Below are positions 43,674-52,459 of a stretch of 57,319 nt of DNA, in pieces. Position numbers and translations under genes: made by a program. The notes beneath the pieces were generated by a model. It was not told where the DNA came from and searched no databases. It was given only the letters and a program-made list of their open reading frames with translations. This DNA is from Alphaproteobacteria bacterium (GTDB lineage Bacteria > Pseudomonadota > Alphaproteobacteria > Rhizobiales > Hyphomicrobiaceae), in NCBI GenBank assembly GCA_018819265.1, contig JAHJQI010000184.1, positions 1 to 57,319 of the forward strand. The letters run 5' to 3'. Position 1 is the stretch's first letter. Every line of letters begins with the position of its first letter.

Positions 43674-45221
43674 ATGACGAACACCGTTCTCATCATCGAT
43701 TTTGGCAGCCAGGTGACGCAGCTTATCGCGCGGCGCGTGCGCGAGGCCGGCGTCTATTCGGAGATCGTGCCGTTCAATCTGGCCGAAGCTGCGCGCGAGC
43801 GGCTTGATCCGCAGGCCGTCATCCTGTCGGGCGGACCGGCGAGCGTGACGGAGATGGGAACGCCGAGGGCGCCCGAGTGGGTGTGGTCGTCGGGGTTGCC
43901 GGTGCTCGGCATCTGTTATGGAGAGCAGGCGATGGTGTCGCAGCTCGGCGGCGGGGTGGAAGCCGGCCACGCGCGCGAGTTCGGCCGCGCGGAGATCGAG
44001 GTCAAGGCGGCCTGCCGGCTGTTCGAAGGAGTCTGGGAGGTCGGTCAGCGCGACCAGGTGTGGATGAGCCACGGCGACAGGGTCACCGGATTGCCGGCAG
44101 GGTTCGAGGTCGTTGCCGTGTCCGAGGGGGCGCCCTATGCGGCAATCGCCAACGAGGAACAGCGCTTCTACGGCGTGCAGTTCCACCCCGAAGTCGTGCA
44201 TACGCCGCGCGGGGCGGCACTCATTTCGAATTTCGTGCACAAAATCGCAGGACTGCCGGGCGATTGGACGATGGCGCATTTCCGCACCAGCGCAATCGAC
44301 GCGATCCGCGCGCAGGTCGGCGGCGCAAGAGTCATCTCCGGGCTGTCGGGGGGCGTCGATTCAGCGGTTGCCTCGGTCCTGATCCACGAGGCAATCGGCG
44401 ACCAGCTCACCTGCATCTTCGTCGACCATGGCCTGTTGCGCGCCGACGAAGCCCGCGAAGTCGTCGACATGTTCAAGGGCCACTACAATATCCCGCTGAT
44501 CCACGTCGATGCGCGCGAGCGGTTTGTGTCCGCCCTCGCCGGCGTCGAAGATCCCGAGCGCAAGCGCAAGATCATCGGCGGTCTGTTCATCGACGTTTTC
44601 GACGAAGAGGCAAGCAGAATCGGGGGGGCGGATTTCCTGGCGCAGGGAACGCTTTATCCCGACGTGATCGAGAGCGTGTCGTTCACGGGCGGGCCATCGG
44701 TGACGATCAAGTCGCACCACAATGTCGGCGGATTGCCGGAGCGCATGAAGCTCAAGCTGGTGGAGCCGCTGCGCGAACTGTTCAAGGACGAGGTCCGGGA
44801 ACTGGGACGCGAACTTGGCCTGCCGGAACGGTTCGTTGGCCGGCATCCGTTTCCGGGACCGGGGCTTGCGATCCGCATGCCCGGCGGCGTTACGCCGGAA
44901 AAGCTCGAGATCCTGCGCAAGGCCGACCGGATCTATCTGGAGGAAATCCGCAATGCCGGGCTTTACGACAAGATCTGGCAGGCGTTCGCCGTCCTGCTGC
45001 CGGTCCGAACGGTCGGCGTCATGGGCGATCAACGGACCTACGACTACGTGTGCGCGCTGCGGGCCGTGACTTCGATGGATGGAATGACGGCCGACTATTA
45101 CGACTTCAGCCACGAATTCCTGGGGCGGGCCAGTACCCGGATCATCAACGAAGTCAGTGGGATCAACCGCGTCGTCTACGATATTACCTCGAAACCGCCC
45201 GGCACCATCGAGTGGGAGTAA
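43674..45221 (+). CDS. guaA: GMP synthase (glutamine-hydrolysing)
   Basis: A 515-residue two-domain enzyme. The class I amidotransferase domain has the nucleophile in LGICYGEQ and FHPEVVHT with the His-Glu pair. The ATP-pyrophosphatase domain has the P-loop [12 protein letters not shown]. The dimerisation domain ends KPPGTIEWE. It aminates XMP to GMP, completing the pathway begun by guaB. The ATG at 43674 starts the conserved [26 protein letters not shown] lies upstream. The open frame extends 24 codons upstream and is probably not used. Confidence 0.97.
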   Translation: MTNTVLIIDFGSQVTQLIARRVREAGVYSEIVPFNLAEAARERLDPQAVILSGGPASVTEMGTPRAPEWVWSSGLPVLGICYGEQAMVSQLGGGVEAGHAREFGRAEIEVKAACRLFEGVWEVGQRDQVWMSHGDRVTGLPAGFEVVAVSEGAPYAAIANEEQRFYGVQFHPEVVHTPRGAALISNFVHKIAGLPGDWTMAHFRTSAIDAIRAQVGGARVISGLSGGVDSAVASVLIHEAIGDQLTCIFVDHGLLRADEAREVVDMFKGHYNIPLIHVDARERFVSALAGVEDPERKRKIIGGLFIDVFDEEASRIGGADFLAQGTLYPDVIESVSFTGGPSVTIKSHHNVGGLPERMKLKLVEPLRELFKDEVRELGRELGLPERFVGRHPFPGPGLAIRMPGGVTPEKLEILRKADRIYLEEIRNAGLYDKIWQAFAVLLPVRTVGVMGDQRTYDYVCALRAVTSMDGMTADYYDFSHEFLGRASTRIINEVSGINRVVYDITSKPPGTIEWE

Positions 45222-45413
45222 GCGGCGCAGTCGTGCGGCACCGCAAGTTTGGTTGGCACCGTGCAAAGCGCTTTGGCTGGGAAAGCGACAATACCGCCAC
45301 ACTGCTTTATGTGGAAATCGGTCTGGCGGCGCGCGCGTCCTTGATTCGTATAGCCCATTTCTGCAAATGTCCCGCGCAGTTCAAGGCGTACTTTATCCAG
45401 TGAGAGGCAACAA

Positions 45414-46175
45414 ATGAAACGTTGGGTTGAAACGAGCCTTTTCGCGGTGGGCGCTGTCGTCGGCGCAGCCGCATTCGTGCCAGTGGCTCTGGCCCAAGAC
45501 CTGCCTGACCTCGTCATCGAGGCCAAGGACTCCGAACTCAAATTCGTCAGCTGCAATACCGGCGATCCCCTGGTCGAGGGACGGATCGTGATCCGCAATG
45601 CGGGCAATGGCGACGCCAACTTGCGCAATGCCGACAACCTCCTGCGCAGCTTCGTCGCGGTCTACAATCCCGAGAACATCGATCTCATCGAAAAAGATAC
45701 CCGCCGCACCAAGATCGAACCGCGCGAACAGCGCCAGATCGAGATTTCCATGGGCAAGGGTTCGGTGAAGACGGGGCGCAACTTCAACGGCTTCACGGGC
45801 GGGTCGCTGGGTTCGCTTCCAACCGATGCCAAGGCGCTCGAAACTGACAAGGAACTGGCCAAGAAAGTGCAGCAGTTCCTTCGCGACCGCGCTTTCTCGG
45901 TTTCGGTTGACGGAGACTGGGGGGCCGGCTCCAAGCGGGCACTTGCCGCTTTCCAGAAGGCCCAGAACCTGCCGGGCAATGGTGCTTGGAATGCCGAAAC
46001 CGCGACCAAGGTTTCTGCGCTCATTCCGAACCTGAAATCTTCCGGCAATATCAAGAACGACAAAGGCGAGACGCAGATTACGGTGTTTGCCGTCGTCGAT
46101 CCCTACAACCTCATCGACGAAACCGACGAGAGCAACAACCTGTTGAAGTACACGGGCTGGCTCAAGTGTGACTGA
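45414..46175 (+). CDS. Secreted protein: peptidoglycan-binding domain nested in a CARDB-like fold
   Basis: A 253-residue exported protein with a signal peptide to about residue 28. Residues 29-115 (LVIEAKD, then GRIVIRNAGNGDAN) look like the first part of a CARDB/Ig-like fold. Residues 147-203 are a complete PG_binding_1 domain (VQQFLRDRAFSVSVDGDWGA, then TKVSAL). Residues 220-253 (ITVFAVVDPYNLIDETDESN) read as the last strand of a CARDB domain. I therefore infer one CARDB fold split by an inserted peptidoglycan-binding domain. AGGCA precedes the ATG. Function unknown; likely cell-wall attached in the periplasm. Confidence 0.8.
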   Translation: MKRWVETSLFAVGAVVGAAAFVPVALAQDLPDLVIEAKDSELKFVSCNTGDPLVEGRIVIRNAGNGDANLRNADNLLRSFVAVYNPENIDLIEKDTRRTKIEPREQRQIEISMGKGSVKTGRNFNGFTGGSLGSLPTDAKALETDKELAKKVQQFLRDRAFSVSVDGDWGAGSKRALAAFQKAQNLPGNGAWNAETATKVSALIPNLKSSGNIKNDKGETQITVFAVVDPYNLIDETDESNNLLKYTGWLKCD

Positions 46176-46210
46176 GCCGCACTTTTTGCGCGAATTGACC
46201 GAACCAGGAT

Positions 46211-46236
46211 CGGCCGTTGCGTTCGCGCAGCGGCCG
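46211..46236. terminator. Strong hairpin between convergent genes
   Basis: An 11-bp stem, CGGCCGTTGCG (46211-46221) with CGCAGCGGCCG (46226-46236), one wobble pair, around a TTCG tetraloop. It lies between the convergent stops at 46175 and 46240 and may act on both transcripts. U-tracts are weak on both sides. Confidence 0.5.
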
Positions 46237-46239
46237 TCG

Positions 46240-47532
46240 TCATTTGCGAGGTGGCGATGTTGCATCGAGCCTCTGCCGCCATGCGATAAGCCGGCGCGCG
46301 GCTTCGACTATGTCGGAGGCGGCGCGGGCATACGAGAAACGCACGTAGCGGCTGCCGCGGACTGGATCGAAGTCGACGCCGGGGGTGATCGCGACGCCGG
46401 CGTCTTCAAGGATGCGGCGGCAAAGTTGCGGGCTGTCGAGGCCGAAATCCGATACGTCGCAATAAAGATAGAACGCGCCGTCCGCGGGGACGATTTTGTC
46501 GAACCCGGCCGTAGGCAGTTCGCGCAAAAGAAGGTCCCGGTTCGCGGCATACGTGCGTTTGTTGGCGTCGAGTTCCGCGCCGCCATCGAAGGCGCCAAGG
46601 GCTGCCACCTGGGAGGCGGCCGGCGCGCATATGAACAGATTCTGGGCGAGGCGCTCGAAGACGCGGATGCAGCGTTCAGGAACGACCATCCAGCCGACCC
46701 GCCAGCCGGTCATCGAGAAGTATTTCGAGAATGAGTTGATGACGATGGCGTCCTGCGAGTAGGCGAGTGCCGTCGTCGCCGGCATTTCATAAGTCAGTCC
46801 GTGGTAGATCTCATCGGAAATGAACCACAGTCCGAGCCGGCGGCTGGTCTCGATGAGTTCGCTGAGGCGGGCAGGCTGCAGCATGGTGCCGGTCGGATTG
46901 GCTGGCGAAGCGACGAGAAGGCCGGCGAGGCGGGACCTGAGGTCGGCGTCTTCGATATCCCGGGACGTCGGCATCCAGCGGCCGTCCGCAGAGGTCTCGA
47001 TCAGCTCGGGGACCAGATCGAGGGTCTTGAGGATGTGACGGTAGCAGGGATATCCAGGCGAGGGCAGCGCGATGCGCGCGCCGGCATCGAAGAGCGCGGT
47101 AAACGCCAGGATGAATGCGCCGGAAGATCCCGAGGTGACGATAATTCTCGCCGGATCGACATCCACGTCATAGCTGTCGCGATAATGACGGGCGATGCGC
47201 TGGCGCAAGGGATCGCTGCCGAGCGCCAGCGTGTAGCCGAGATTATCGGAGTTCATGGCGCTGCGCAGGGCGTCGCGTGCGGTTTTAGGGGCGGGGGTTC
47301 CGGGCTGGCCGACTTCCATGTGGATGACGTGGTGGCCGGCATGTTCGCGGGCGGCAGCGGCGTTCATGACATCCATGACCATGAACCCGTCGATGTCACT
47401 GCGGCGCGAAGTTTCAGCCGTCCCGGTGCGGTCCGGCCGGTTCGGTGCCGGGGTTGCGGCACTGTGTCCGGGAGGGGGCATCTCTGGCATCGGTGTGTTT
47501 TCCAGTTCAGGCTGCATCGTCGGCGGCGGCAT
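46240..47532 (-). CDS. Class I/II PLP aminotransferase
   Basis: A 430-residue fold-type I aminotransferase of the aspartate-aminotransferase family. VGQPGTPAPK is an early conserved segment. TSGSSGAFILAFTALFD is the cofactor-phosphate region, ASPANPTGTML holds the Asn, ISDEIYHGLTY the Asp and Tyr, and NSFSKYFSMTGWRVGW the PLP Lys. The donor/acceptor pair is not determinable. The first ~45 residues are Pro-rich and unusual for the family, so a later start is possible; no ribosome-binding site decides the matter. It is convergent with the CARDB gene and stands alone. Confidence 0.88.
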   Translation of the reverse strand: MPPPTMQPELENTPMPEMPPPGHSAATPAPNRPDRTGTAETSRRSDIDGFMVMDVMNAAAAREHAGHHVIHMEVGQPGTPAPKTARDALRSAMNSDNLGYTLALGSDPLRQRIARHYRDSYDVDVDPARIIVTSGSSGAFILAFTALFDAGARIALPSPGYPCYRHILKTLDLVPELIETSADGRWMPTSRDIEDADLRSRLAGLLVASPANPTGTMLQPARLSELIETSRRLGLWFISDEIYHGLTYEMPATTALAYSQDAIVINSFSKYFSMTGWRVGWMVVPERCIRVFERLAQNLFICAPAASQVAALGAFDGGAELDANKRTYAANRDLLLRELPTAGFDKIVPADGAFYLYCDVSDFGLDSPQLCRRILEDAGVAITPGVDFDPVRGSRYVRFSYARAASDIVEAARRLIAWRQRLDATSPPRK

Positions 47533-47752
47533 ACACGGAATTCAAGGGATTCAAGTGGACATGGTGCCATGCTGGCGCCGCAATATAGCCCATTCATCTG
47601 CATTCAAGGGCCGATGCCGGTCGTTTAGCGTCGTCATCGGCGGCGCGTTGACGCTTTTGCGGCCTGACATTACGCTCGCGGCGTTCGTTACCGCCCGTTG
47701 CGCCGCCTCAGGCAAGGCGTGCGACGAGCGACGGGGAGCCAGCAGCCGGGGA

Positions 47753-47919
47753 CCAGTGTAGCGCACCTGACGTTTGGCACCCGCTTGCAGCTGGACTCGA
47801 AATCAAACGTCAGGGGCAAAAGCTACACTAGAATCATGGAGTTGCTAGTGTTCCTTATGGTTCTGACATTTGCTCGGAGCTTGGCCGCAATTGGAAGCAA
47901 ATGTCAGAACCGGAACACG
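47753..47919. repeat. Paired-hairpin repeat, subfamily B, copy 2
   Basis: First hairpin 47753-47831 (outer arms AGTGTAGC and GCTACACTAG, inner arm CACCTGACGTTTG), spacer GAATCATGGAGTTG, second hairpin 47845-47919 (outer arms CTAGTGTTCC and GGAACAC, left-side bulge TTATG). Same design as 40637-40804, with small changes in loops. It occupies the gap between the aminotransferase start (47532) and the BepA-like gene (47990). Short frames that start inside it, such as MELLVFLMVLTFA, recur at every copy and are not genes. Confidence 0.88.
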
Positions 47920-47989
47920 AGATACCGGCATCCTGCTCCGGGCCGAGAAATCGGACAATGACGCTGGGTCATTTCAAGGGAACCGCCAG

Positions 47990-49393
47990 ATGTTCTTCAA
48001 GAGGCTTCAAAAGCGCTTTTCTCGCGGGTTGAGCGCTGTCCTGGCCGGCATCACGGCGGCGGGCTGCGTGTTTGCGAGCGTGAATCCGGCAAATGCGCAG
48101 GGCCTGCCGCTGATCCGCGACAGCGAGATCGAAGCACTACTGAACGACTACGCCCAGCCGATCTTCAGATCCGCAGGGCTCGGATCGGGGCGCATCACCA
48201 TGCGCATCGTGCGCAACGAGGCCTTCAACGCATTCGTGATCGATGGCGGCAACGTGTTCGTTCACACCGGACTGCTGCTGCAATCGGATACGCCAAACCA
48301 GGTCATCGGGGTCATTGCGCACGAGGCCGGGCACATCGCCGGCGGGCACATGGCGGCGCTGCGCCACCGCATCGCGAAGGACCAGACGCGGGCGCTGCTG
48401 CTGCAGATCCTTGCCGCTGGTCTGATGGCAGGCGGCATAGCAGCGGGCGATCGCGATGTCACGGCGGCCGGCGGGGCGGGCCTGGCGTCGGGGCCGAATT
48501 TCGTCATCCGTTCGCTACTGGCCGAGCGGCGCTCGCAGGAATCGGCGGCCGACCAATTCGGGCTGAGGGTGCTCGAAGCGACCAAGCAGTCAGGCAAGGG
48601 CATGCTCGAGACGTTCGAGCGGTTCGCCCAGCAGGAATATATCTCGGACACCTACAAGGACCCGTTCGCGCGCAGCCACCCGGTCGCGACCGACCGACTG
48701 AACCAGCTGCGGCGGAATGTCGAAGGCAGCCGCTACTACAACTCGATCGATCCGCCGGATCTGCAACTGCGCCACGACCTGATGCGCGCCAAGCTCTCGG
48801 GCTACCTCGAATCGCCAGCGATCGTGCTCAACCGCTACCCGATGACGGATACCTCGCTTCCAGCCCGTTACGCACGCGGTATTGCGAGATATTTCCAAGG
48901 TGGGCGCGGCGGCCTCGAGGCGGCTCTCGAGGAAATCGACCAGCTGATCAAGGTGCGGCCGGACTACCCGTATTTCTGGGAGGTCAAAGGCGACCTGCTG
49001 ATGCGCTCGGGCAAGTCTGTCGAGGCGATCCCGTTCCTGCGCAAGGCGATTGCGCTGGCCGGAAAAAGCAACGATTCGCTGATGCAGGTTCAGCTGGCCA
49101 CGGCGCTGCAGAATTCGGGGCAGAGCGGGCTCGTCAACGAGTCGGTGAAGCTGTTGAAGACCTCGCTGATCGATGACCCCAATCCGCGGGCCTACAGGTT
49201 GCTTGCCACCGGCTATTACAACCAGGGCGACCGGCCGCGGGCCGATGCGATGACGGCGCAGGCCTACTTCGTCGAAGGCAACGTCGAGCAGGCGCAGATC
49301 TTCGCCAAGCGGGCGCAAAGGGCCTTGAAGGCGGGCTCACCCGAATGGATCAAGAACGAGGACATTCTCAAATACGAGCCGCCGCGAGGCTGA
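47990..49393 (+). CDS. M48-family metalloprotease with TPR repeats (BepA-like)
   Basis: A 467-residue periplasmic protein. A signal peptide ends near residue 37 (NPANAQG). The M48 protease domain has the zinc motif HEAGH (111-115) and the third ligand in ESAAD (Glu184). The C-terminal half has TPR-like helices (DLLMRSGKSVEAIPFLRKAI, then ATGYYNQGDRPRADAMTAQA). This is the BepA/YfgC arrangement: a protease-chaperone that degrades or assists outer-membrane proteins, notably LptD in E. coli. The ATG at 47990 has AGGGAA upstream; the open frame runs back into the hairpin repeat. Confidence 0.92.
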   Translation: MFFKRLQKRFSRGLSAVLAGITAAGCVFASVNPANAQGLPLIRDSEIEALLNDYAQPIFRSAGLGSGRITMRIVRNEAFNAFVIDGGNVFVHTGLLLQSDTPNQVIGVIAHEAGHIAGGHMAALRHRIAKDQTRALLLQILAAGLMAGGIAAGDRDVTAAGGAGLASGPNFVIRSLLAERRSQESAADQFGLRVLEATKQSGKGMLETFERFAQQEYISDTYKDPFARSHPVATDRLNQLRRNVEGSRYYNSIDPPDLQLRHDLMRAKLSGYLESPAIVLNRYPMTDTSLPARYARGIARYFQGGRGGLEAALEEIDQLIKVRPDYPYFWEVKGDLLMRSGKSVEAIPFLRKAIALAGKSNDSLMQVQLATALQNSGQSGLVNESVKLLKTSLIDDPNPRAYRLLATGYYNQGDRPRADAMTAQAYFVEGNVEQAQIFAKRAQRALKAGSPEWIKNEDILKYEPPRG

Positions 49394-49440
49394 CCCCGTT
49401 CAGATGTCGTTACTTTAACGTGCGCCACAATTGCCGATGT

Positions 49441-49608
49441 GTTAGCGAGGCGTCGCGCCTTAGTTGACCGATGGTGCGGCGAGGTTTGAGTCAACTAAGG
49501 CGCGATAAACGCCTCACTAAGCCATTGATGTTGCTAGTGGCCCTGATGTCGCGCCAAAATCGGACGAGGTTGCGGCTATGATGCGATTTTGGCGCGACGG
49601 GCCACTAG
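49441..49608. repeat. Paired-hairpin repeat, subfamily A, copy 2
   Basis: Matches 1-168 base for base in the same orientation except for the first three bases and three internal positions. Two of those three are the two members of one base pair in the outer stem of the first hairpin: T6 with G76 in copy 1, C with A here. It begins TTAG (49442-49445) and ends in the CTAG at 49605-49608. Confidence 0.92.
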
Positions 49609-49772
49609 TACCGCCGATCAGAAGTCCCTGTGTCGCATCAGTCAACCGCTCTCAGGGACTTCTGATCGAAAAGCGGTACTAGATTCAATATTTTACTAAT
49701 ACCCTCTGCTTTCAGAAGTTCGTCAAGGTGGTTGCCGCGAATGACTCACGAACTTCTGAAAGCGGGTACTAG
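49605..49772. repeat. Paired-hairpin repeat, subfamily C
   Basis: First hairpin 49605-49682: outer arms CTAGTACCGC and GCGGTACTAG, inner arms GATCAGAAGTCCCTG and CAGGGACTTCTGATC, right-side bulge GAAAA. Second hairpin 49696-49772: outer arms CTAATACCC and GGGTACTAG, left-side bulge TCTG, inner arms CTTTCAGAAGTTCGT and ACGAACTTCTGAAAG. Its first CTAG is the last CTAG of subfamily A copy 2, and its last CTAG (49769-49772) is the first of the next element. Confidence 0.9.
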
Positions 49773-49948
49773 TGTAGCGCATCTGACGTTTGATACCCAC
49801 GTGCGGCTAGCCGCTCAATCAAACATCAGATGCAGAAGCTAAACTAGAATCAAAGACTTGCTCGTGTTCCTTATGGTTTCCTTATGGTTCCGACATTTGC
49901 TCTCAGGCATGCCCAGACGGGTGGCAAATGTCGGAACCGGAACACGAA
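49769..49948. repeat. Paired-hairpin repeat, subfamily B, copy 3 (divergent)
   Basis: First hairpin 49769-49847: inner arms CATCTGACGTTTGA and TCAAACATCAGATG, where several changes from copy 1 are matched on both sides of the stem. Second hairpin 49861-49948: outer arms CTCGTGTTCC and GGAACACGA, with a tandem 11-base duplication (TTCCTTATGGT twice) in the bulge. It ends 90 bp before the dctQ start; the 645 bp between the BepA-like gene and dctQ is almost entirely repeats. Confidence 0.88.
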
Positions 49949-50038
49949 CGGGTCGCCCTTCTTTCCGGGAGAAGGCTAGATACAAACCTGACCCGGTACT
50001 GTTAGCATGCTGCAACGATCCAGCATCTGGAGGGAATA

Positions 50039-50680
50039 ATGAGCACGCATTCGCCTCAGCGGACAGGCCTTTCGGGCTTCATCACCCGGCTTGAAGAGAA
50101 CATCCTGGCCGTCCTGCTGGCGTCCATCACGGTGATTTCCTTTACCCAGGTGATCATGCGCTACGTGTTCAACTCCGGCTGGGGCGGGGCTCTTGAGCTG
50201 ACGCGTATCCTGTTTGCCTGGATGATCCTGTTTGGAATGAGTTACGGCATCAAGATCGGCTCGCACCTTGGCGTCGATGCCTTCGTGCGGCTGTTTCCGA
50301 AACCGGTTTTCAGGATGACCGCGCTCATCGGCGCGCTCGCCTGCGTTGCCTACGGCTTCATTCTTCTTTCGGCCGATTGGCTGAATTATTTGGGCGCCTC
50401 CACCAAGGGCGGCGCGATCGATTACTGGCAGAAGATGTACAAAGTAGGCATCGGTCTCGACGACCTCATTTATCCCGACTGGGCCCAGGTGCAGTTCGGC
50501 CTCCAGGAACGTGTCCACCGCTGGCTGGCCTATCTGATACTGCCGATCGGGCTTGCGCTCTTCGCCTACCGCTCGTTGGAGGCCTTCGTTCAGATCCTGT
50601 CCGGGTCGCGCGAGACGATCGTCGCCAGCCACGAGGCTGAAGAACTGGTCGCCGCCAACAAAGACGTTTTGAAAGACTGA
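50039..50680 (+). CDS. dctQ: TRAP transporter small permease (DctQ family), second system
   Basis: A 213-residue membrane protein with four helices. SFTQVIMRYVFNSGWGGALELTRI is the DctQ core. A longer loop (residues 115-150, ASTKGGAIDYWQKMYK) resembles the branch with a large periplasmic loop. AGGGAA precedes the ATG. Unlike usual TRAP operons no binding-protein gene precedes it; the upstream region is repeats. Confidence 0.93.
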   Translation: MSTHSPQRTGLSGFITRLEENILAVLLASITVISFTQVIMRYVFNSGWGGALELTRILFAWMILFGMSYGIKIGSHLGVDAFVRLFPKPVFRMTALIGALACVAYGFILLSADWLNYLGASTKGGAIDYWQKMYKVGIGLDDLIYPDWAQVQFGLQERVHRWLAYLILPIGLALFAYRSLEAFVQILSGSRETIVASHEAEELVAANKDVLKD

Positions 50681-50716
50681 CGCGCAGTCCATGCGCGCTA
50701 CGGGAGGGACACGTCC

Positions 50717-52324
50717 ATGGAATCCGGAATTCTGTTCATACTCGTGATGGTGATGCTGTTTCTGGGCGTCCCGATCGCCGTTTCGCTCGGCCTCTCAAGC
50801 GTCATCGTCATCGCCTTTTTCTCCAACGACTCCATGTCGTCGGTCGCCTTGCAGCTTTTCACAAGCTCGCAGAACTACACGCTTCTGGCGATCCCGTTCT
50901 TCATTCTTGCTTCGTCGTTCATGTCGACGGGCGGCGTGGCGCGGCGGATCATCCGCTTTGCAATTGCTTCAGTCGGCCACCTCCAGGGCGGACTTGCGAT
51001 TGCCAGCGTTCTTGCCTGCATGCTGTTTGCGGCGTTATCGGGCTCTTCGCCGGCAACCGTCGTCGCCATCGGCACCATCGCCATCGCGGGCATGCGCCAG
51101 GTCGGCTACACCAAAGAATTCGCCGCCGGCGTCATCTGTAACGCGGGCACGCTCGGCATCCTCATTCCGCCGTCGATCGTTATGGTCGTTTATGCGGCCG
51201 CAACCGACGTCTCCGTCGGGCGCATGTTCCTGGCCGGCGTCATCCCCGGCATCGTCGCCGGATTGATGCTGATGGTGACGATCTACGTCATGGCGCGCAT
51301 ACGCAATCTGCCGTCCGAGGAGTGGAAGGGCTGGGGCGAGATCGTCGCCGCCGGCAAGGATGCCGGCTGGGGCCTGTTCCTCATCGTCATCATCATCGGA
51401 GGCATCTACGGGGGCGTGTTCACGCCGACGGAGGCGGCGGCGGTGGCTGCGGTCTACTCGGGCTTCGTCGCCCTCTTCATCTATCGTGATATGGGGCCGC
51501 TCAAGAACATCGCTTGGATCAACGGCGACGTTTCCGACCGCACGCGCATCGGCTTTTCATCTTCAGTCTATGCCGTCTCGTTCCTGCTCGTCTGGCTGAT
51601 GCTGTCGTTCTTCTTTATTCCCGGGGTCAGCCTGGCGACGCGGACGCAGATCGGGTTCGGGTGCGCCGCAGCGATACTTGTCCTCTATCCAATCCTGCGC
51701 CACGGCATCGCGCCGGCCAGCGTTCCCGGCGTGCTTATCGCCGGTCTTCCGGTGTGGGGCCGCAACCTGTGGCTCATCGTCTCCCGGTTCTTGCCCGCCA
51801 TGGTCCACACCGACACGCACAGGGTGCTGGTCGAATCCTCGCGCACGATCATCATGCTCATGTTCATCATCGTCAACGCGCTGCTGTTCGCGCACGTGCT
51901 GACCTCCGAGCGGATCCCAGACGCCATCACCGAGTGGATGCTGTCGATGGGCTTCAACTGGTTCACTTTCCTGATCGCGGTGAACCTGCTGCTGCTGCTG
52001 GGCGGGCAGTTCATGGAACCTTCCGGCCTGTTGCTGATCGTGGCGCCGGTCGTTTTCCCGATCGCCATGCAGCTCGGCATCGATCCTATCCATCTCGGCA
52101 TCATCATGGTGGTCAACATGGAAATCGGCATGATCACGCCGCCGATCGGGCTCAACCTGTTCGTCACCTCCGGCATCACGGGCATGACGCTGGTGCAGGT
52201 CGTGATCGCGGCAGCACCATTCGTCGCCGTGCTGTTCGTCTTCCTTATCATCATAACCTACGTGCCGTGGCTTTCGACGGTGCTTCCCTACGCGCTGATG
52301 GGGCCGGAGATCATAACGAGGTAG
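50717..52324 (+). CDS. dctM: TRAP transporter large permease (DctM family), extended form
   Basis: A 535-residue DctM, about 100 residues longer than the usual ~430. The N-terminal part (FLGVPIAVSLGLSSV, and GVICNAGTLGILIPPSIVMVVY) and C-terminal part (FMEPSGLLLIVAPVVFPI, TPPIGLNLFVTSGI) are standard. The extra length lies in the middle (about residues 260-385, from NIAWINGDVSDRTRIG to TDTHRVLVESSRTI) and includes further membrane segments; such inserts occur in some dicarboxylate-type DctM proteins. GGGAGG precedes the start. It follows dctQ by 36 bp. Confidence 0.93.
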   Translation: MESGILFILVMVMLFLGVPIAVSLGLSSVIVIAFFSNDSMSSVALQLFTSSQNYTLLAIPFFILASSFMSTGGVARRIIRFAIASVGHLQGGLAIASVLACMLFAALSGSSPATVVAIGTIAIAGMRQVGYTKEFAAGVICNAGTLGILIPPSIVMVVYAAATDVSVGRMFLAGVIPGIVAGLMLMVTIYVMARIRNLPSEEWKGWGEIVAAGKDAGWGLFLIVIIIGGIYGGVFTPTEAAAVAAVYSGFVALFIYRDMGPLKNIAWINGDVSDRTRIGFSSSVYAVSFLLVWLMLSFFFIPGVSLATRTQIGFGCAAAILVLYPILRHGIAPASVPGVLIAGLPVWGRNLWLIVSRFLPAMVHTDTHRVLVESSRTIIMLMFIIVNALLFAHVLTSERIPDAITEWMLSMGFNWFTFLIAVNLLLLLGGQFMEPSGLLLIVAPVVFPIAMQLGIDPIHLGIIMVVNMEIGMITPPIGLNLFVTSGITGMTLVQVVIAAAPFVAVLFVFLIIITYVPWLSTVLPYALMGPEIITR

Positions 52325-52361
52325 CCGTGGCCGCCGCTAATTTAGAAGTGCGGGCGGCCGG

Positions 52362-52426
52362 GCGCCTCAACGACTTCGAAACTGCACTGGCTATCTGCAG
52401 TCGCAGCCATCGTTGCTTTGAGGCGC
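52362..52426. terminator. Imperfect palindrome after dctM
   Basis: GCGCCTCAACGA (52362-52373) pairs with TCGTT...TTGAGGCGC (52410-52426) with a three-base bulge on the right. Inside, ACTGCA (52381-52386) pairs with TGCAGT (52396-52401). It starts 37 bp past the dctM stop. It may terminate dctM or be a repeat remnant; no U-tract is present. Confidence 0.35.
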
Positions 52427-52459
52427 GCAGAGCGGCGCAATTGAAGGACGGGATTCAAA

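Noticed and set aside
43877..45403. A 508-residue plus-strand frame overlapping guaA in another frame
   Set aside because: Arg/Gly-rich composition typical of a shifted high-GC frame; guaA in this interval is certain.
47833..47961. Small proteins beginning like MELLVFLMVLTFA near the hairpin repeats (also at 40720 and 49858)
   Set aside because: The same frame recurs because the repeat recurs; changes between copies follow stem pairing, not codon positions.
1..49608. The two subfamily A repeats as ends of a composite transposon, genomic island or prophage attachment sites
   Set aside because: The 49 kb between them are mainly housekeeping genes (guaA, guaB, dnaE2) with no integrase, transposase, tRNA target or composition change.
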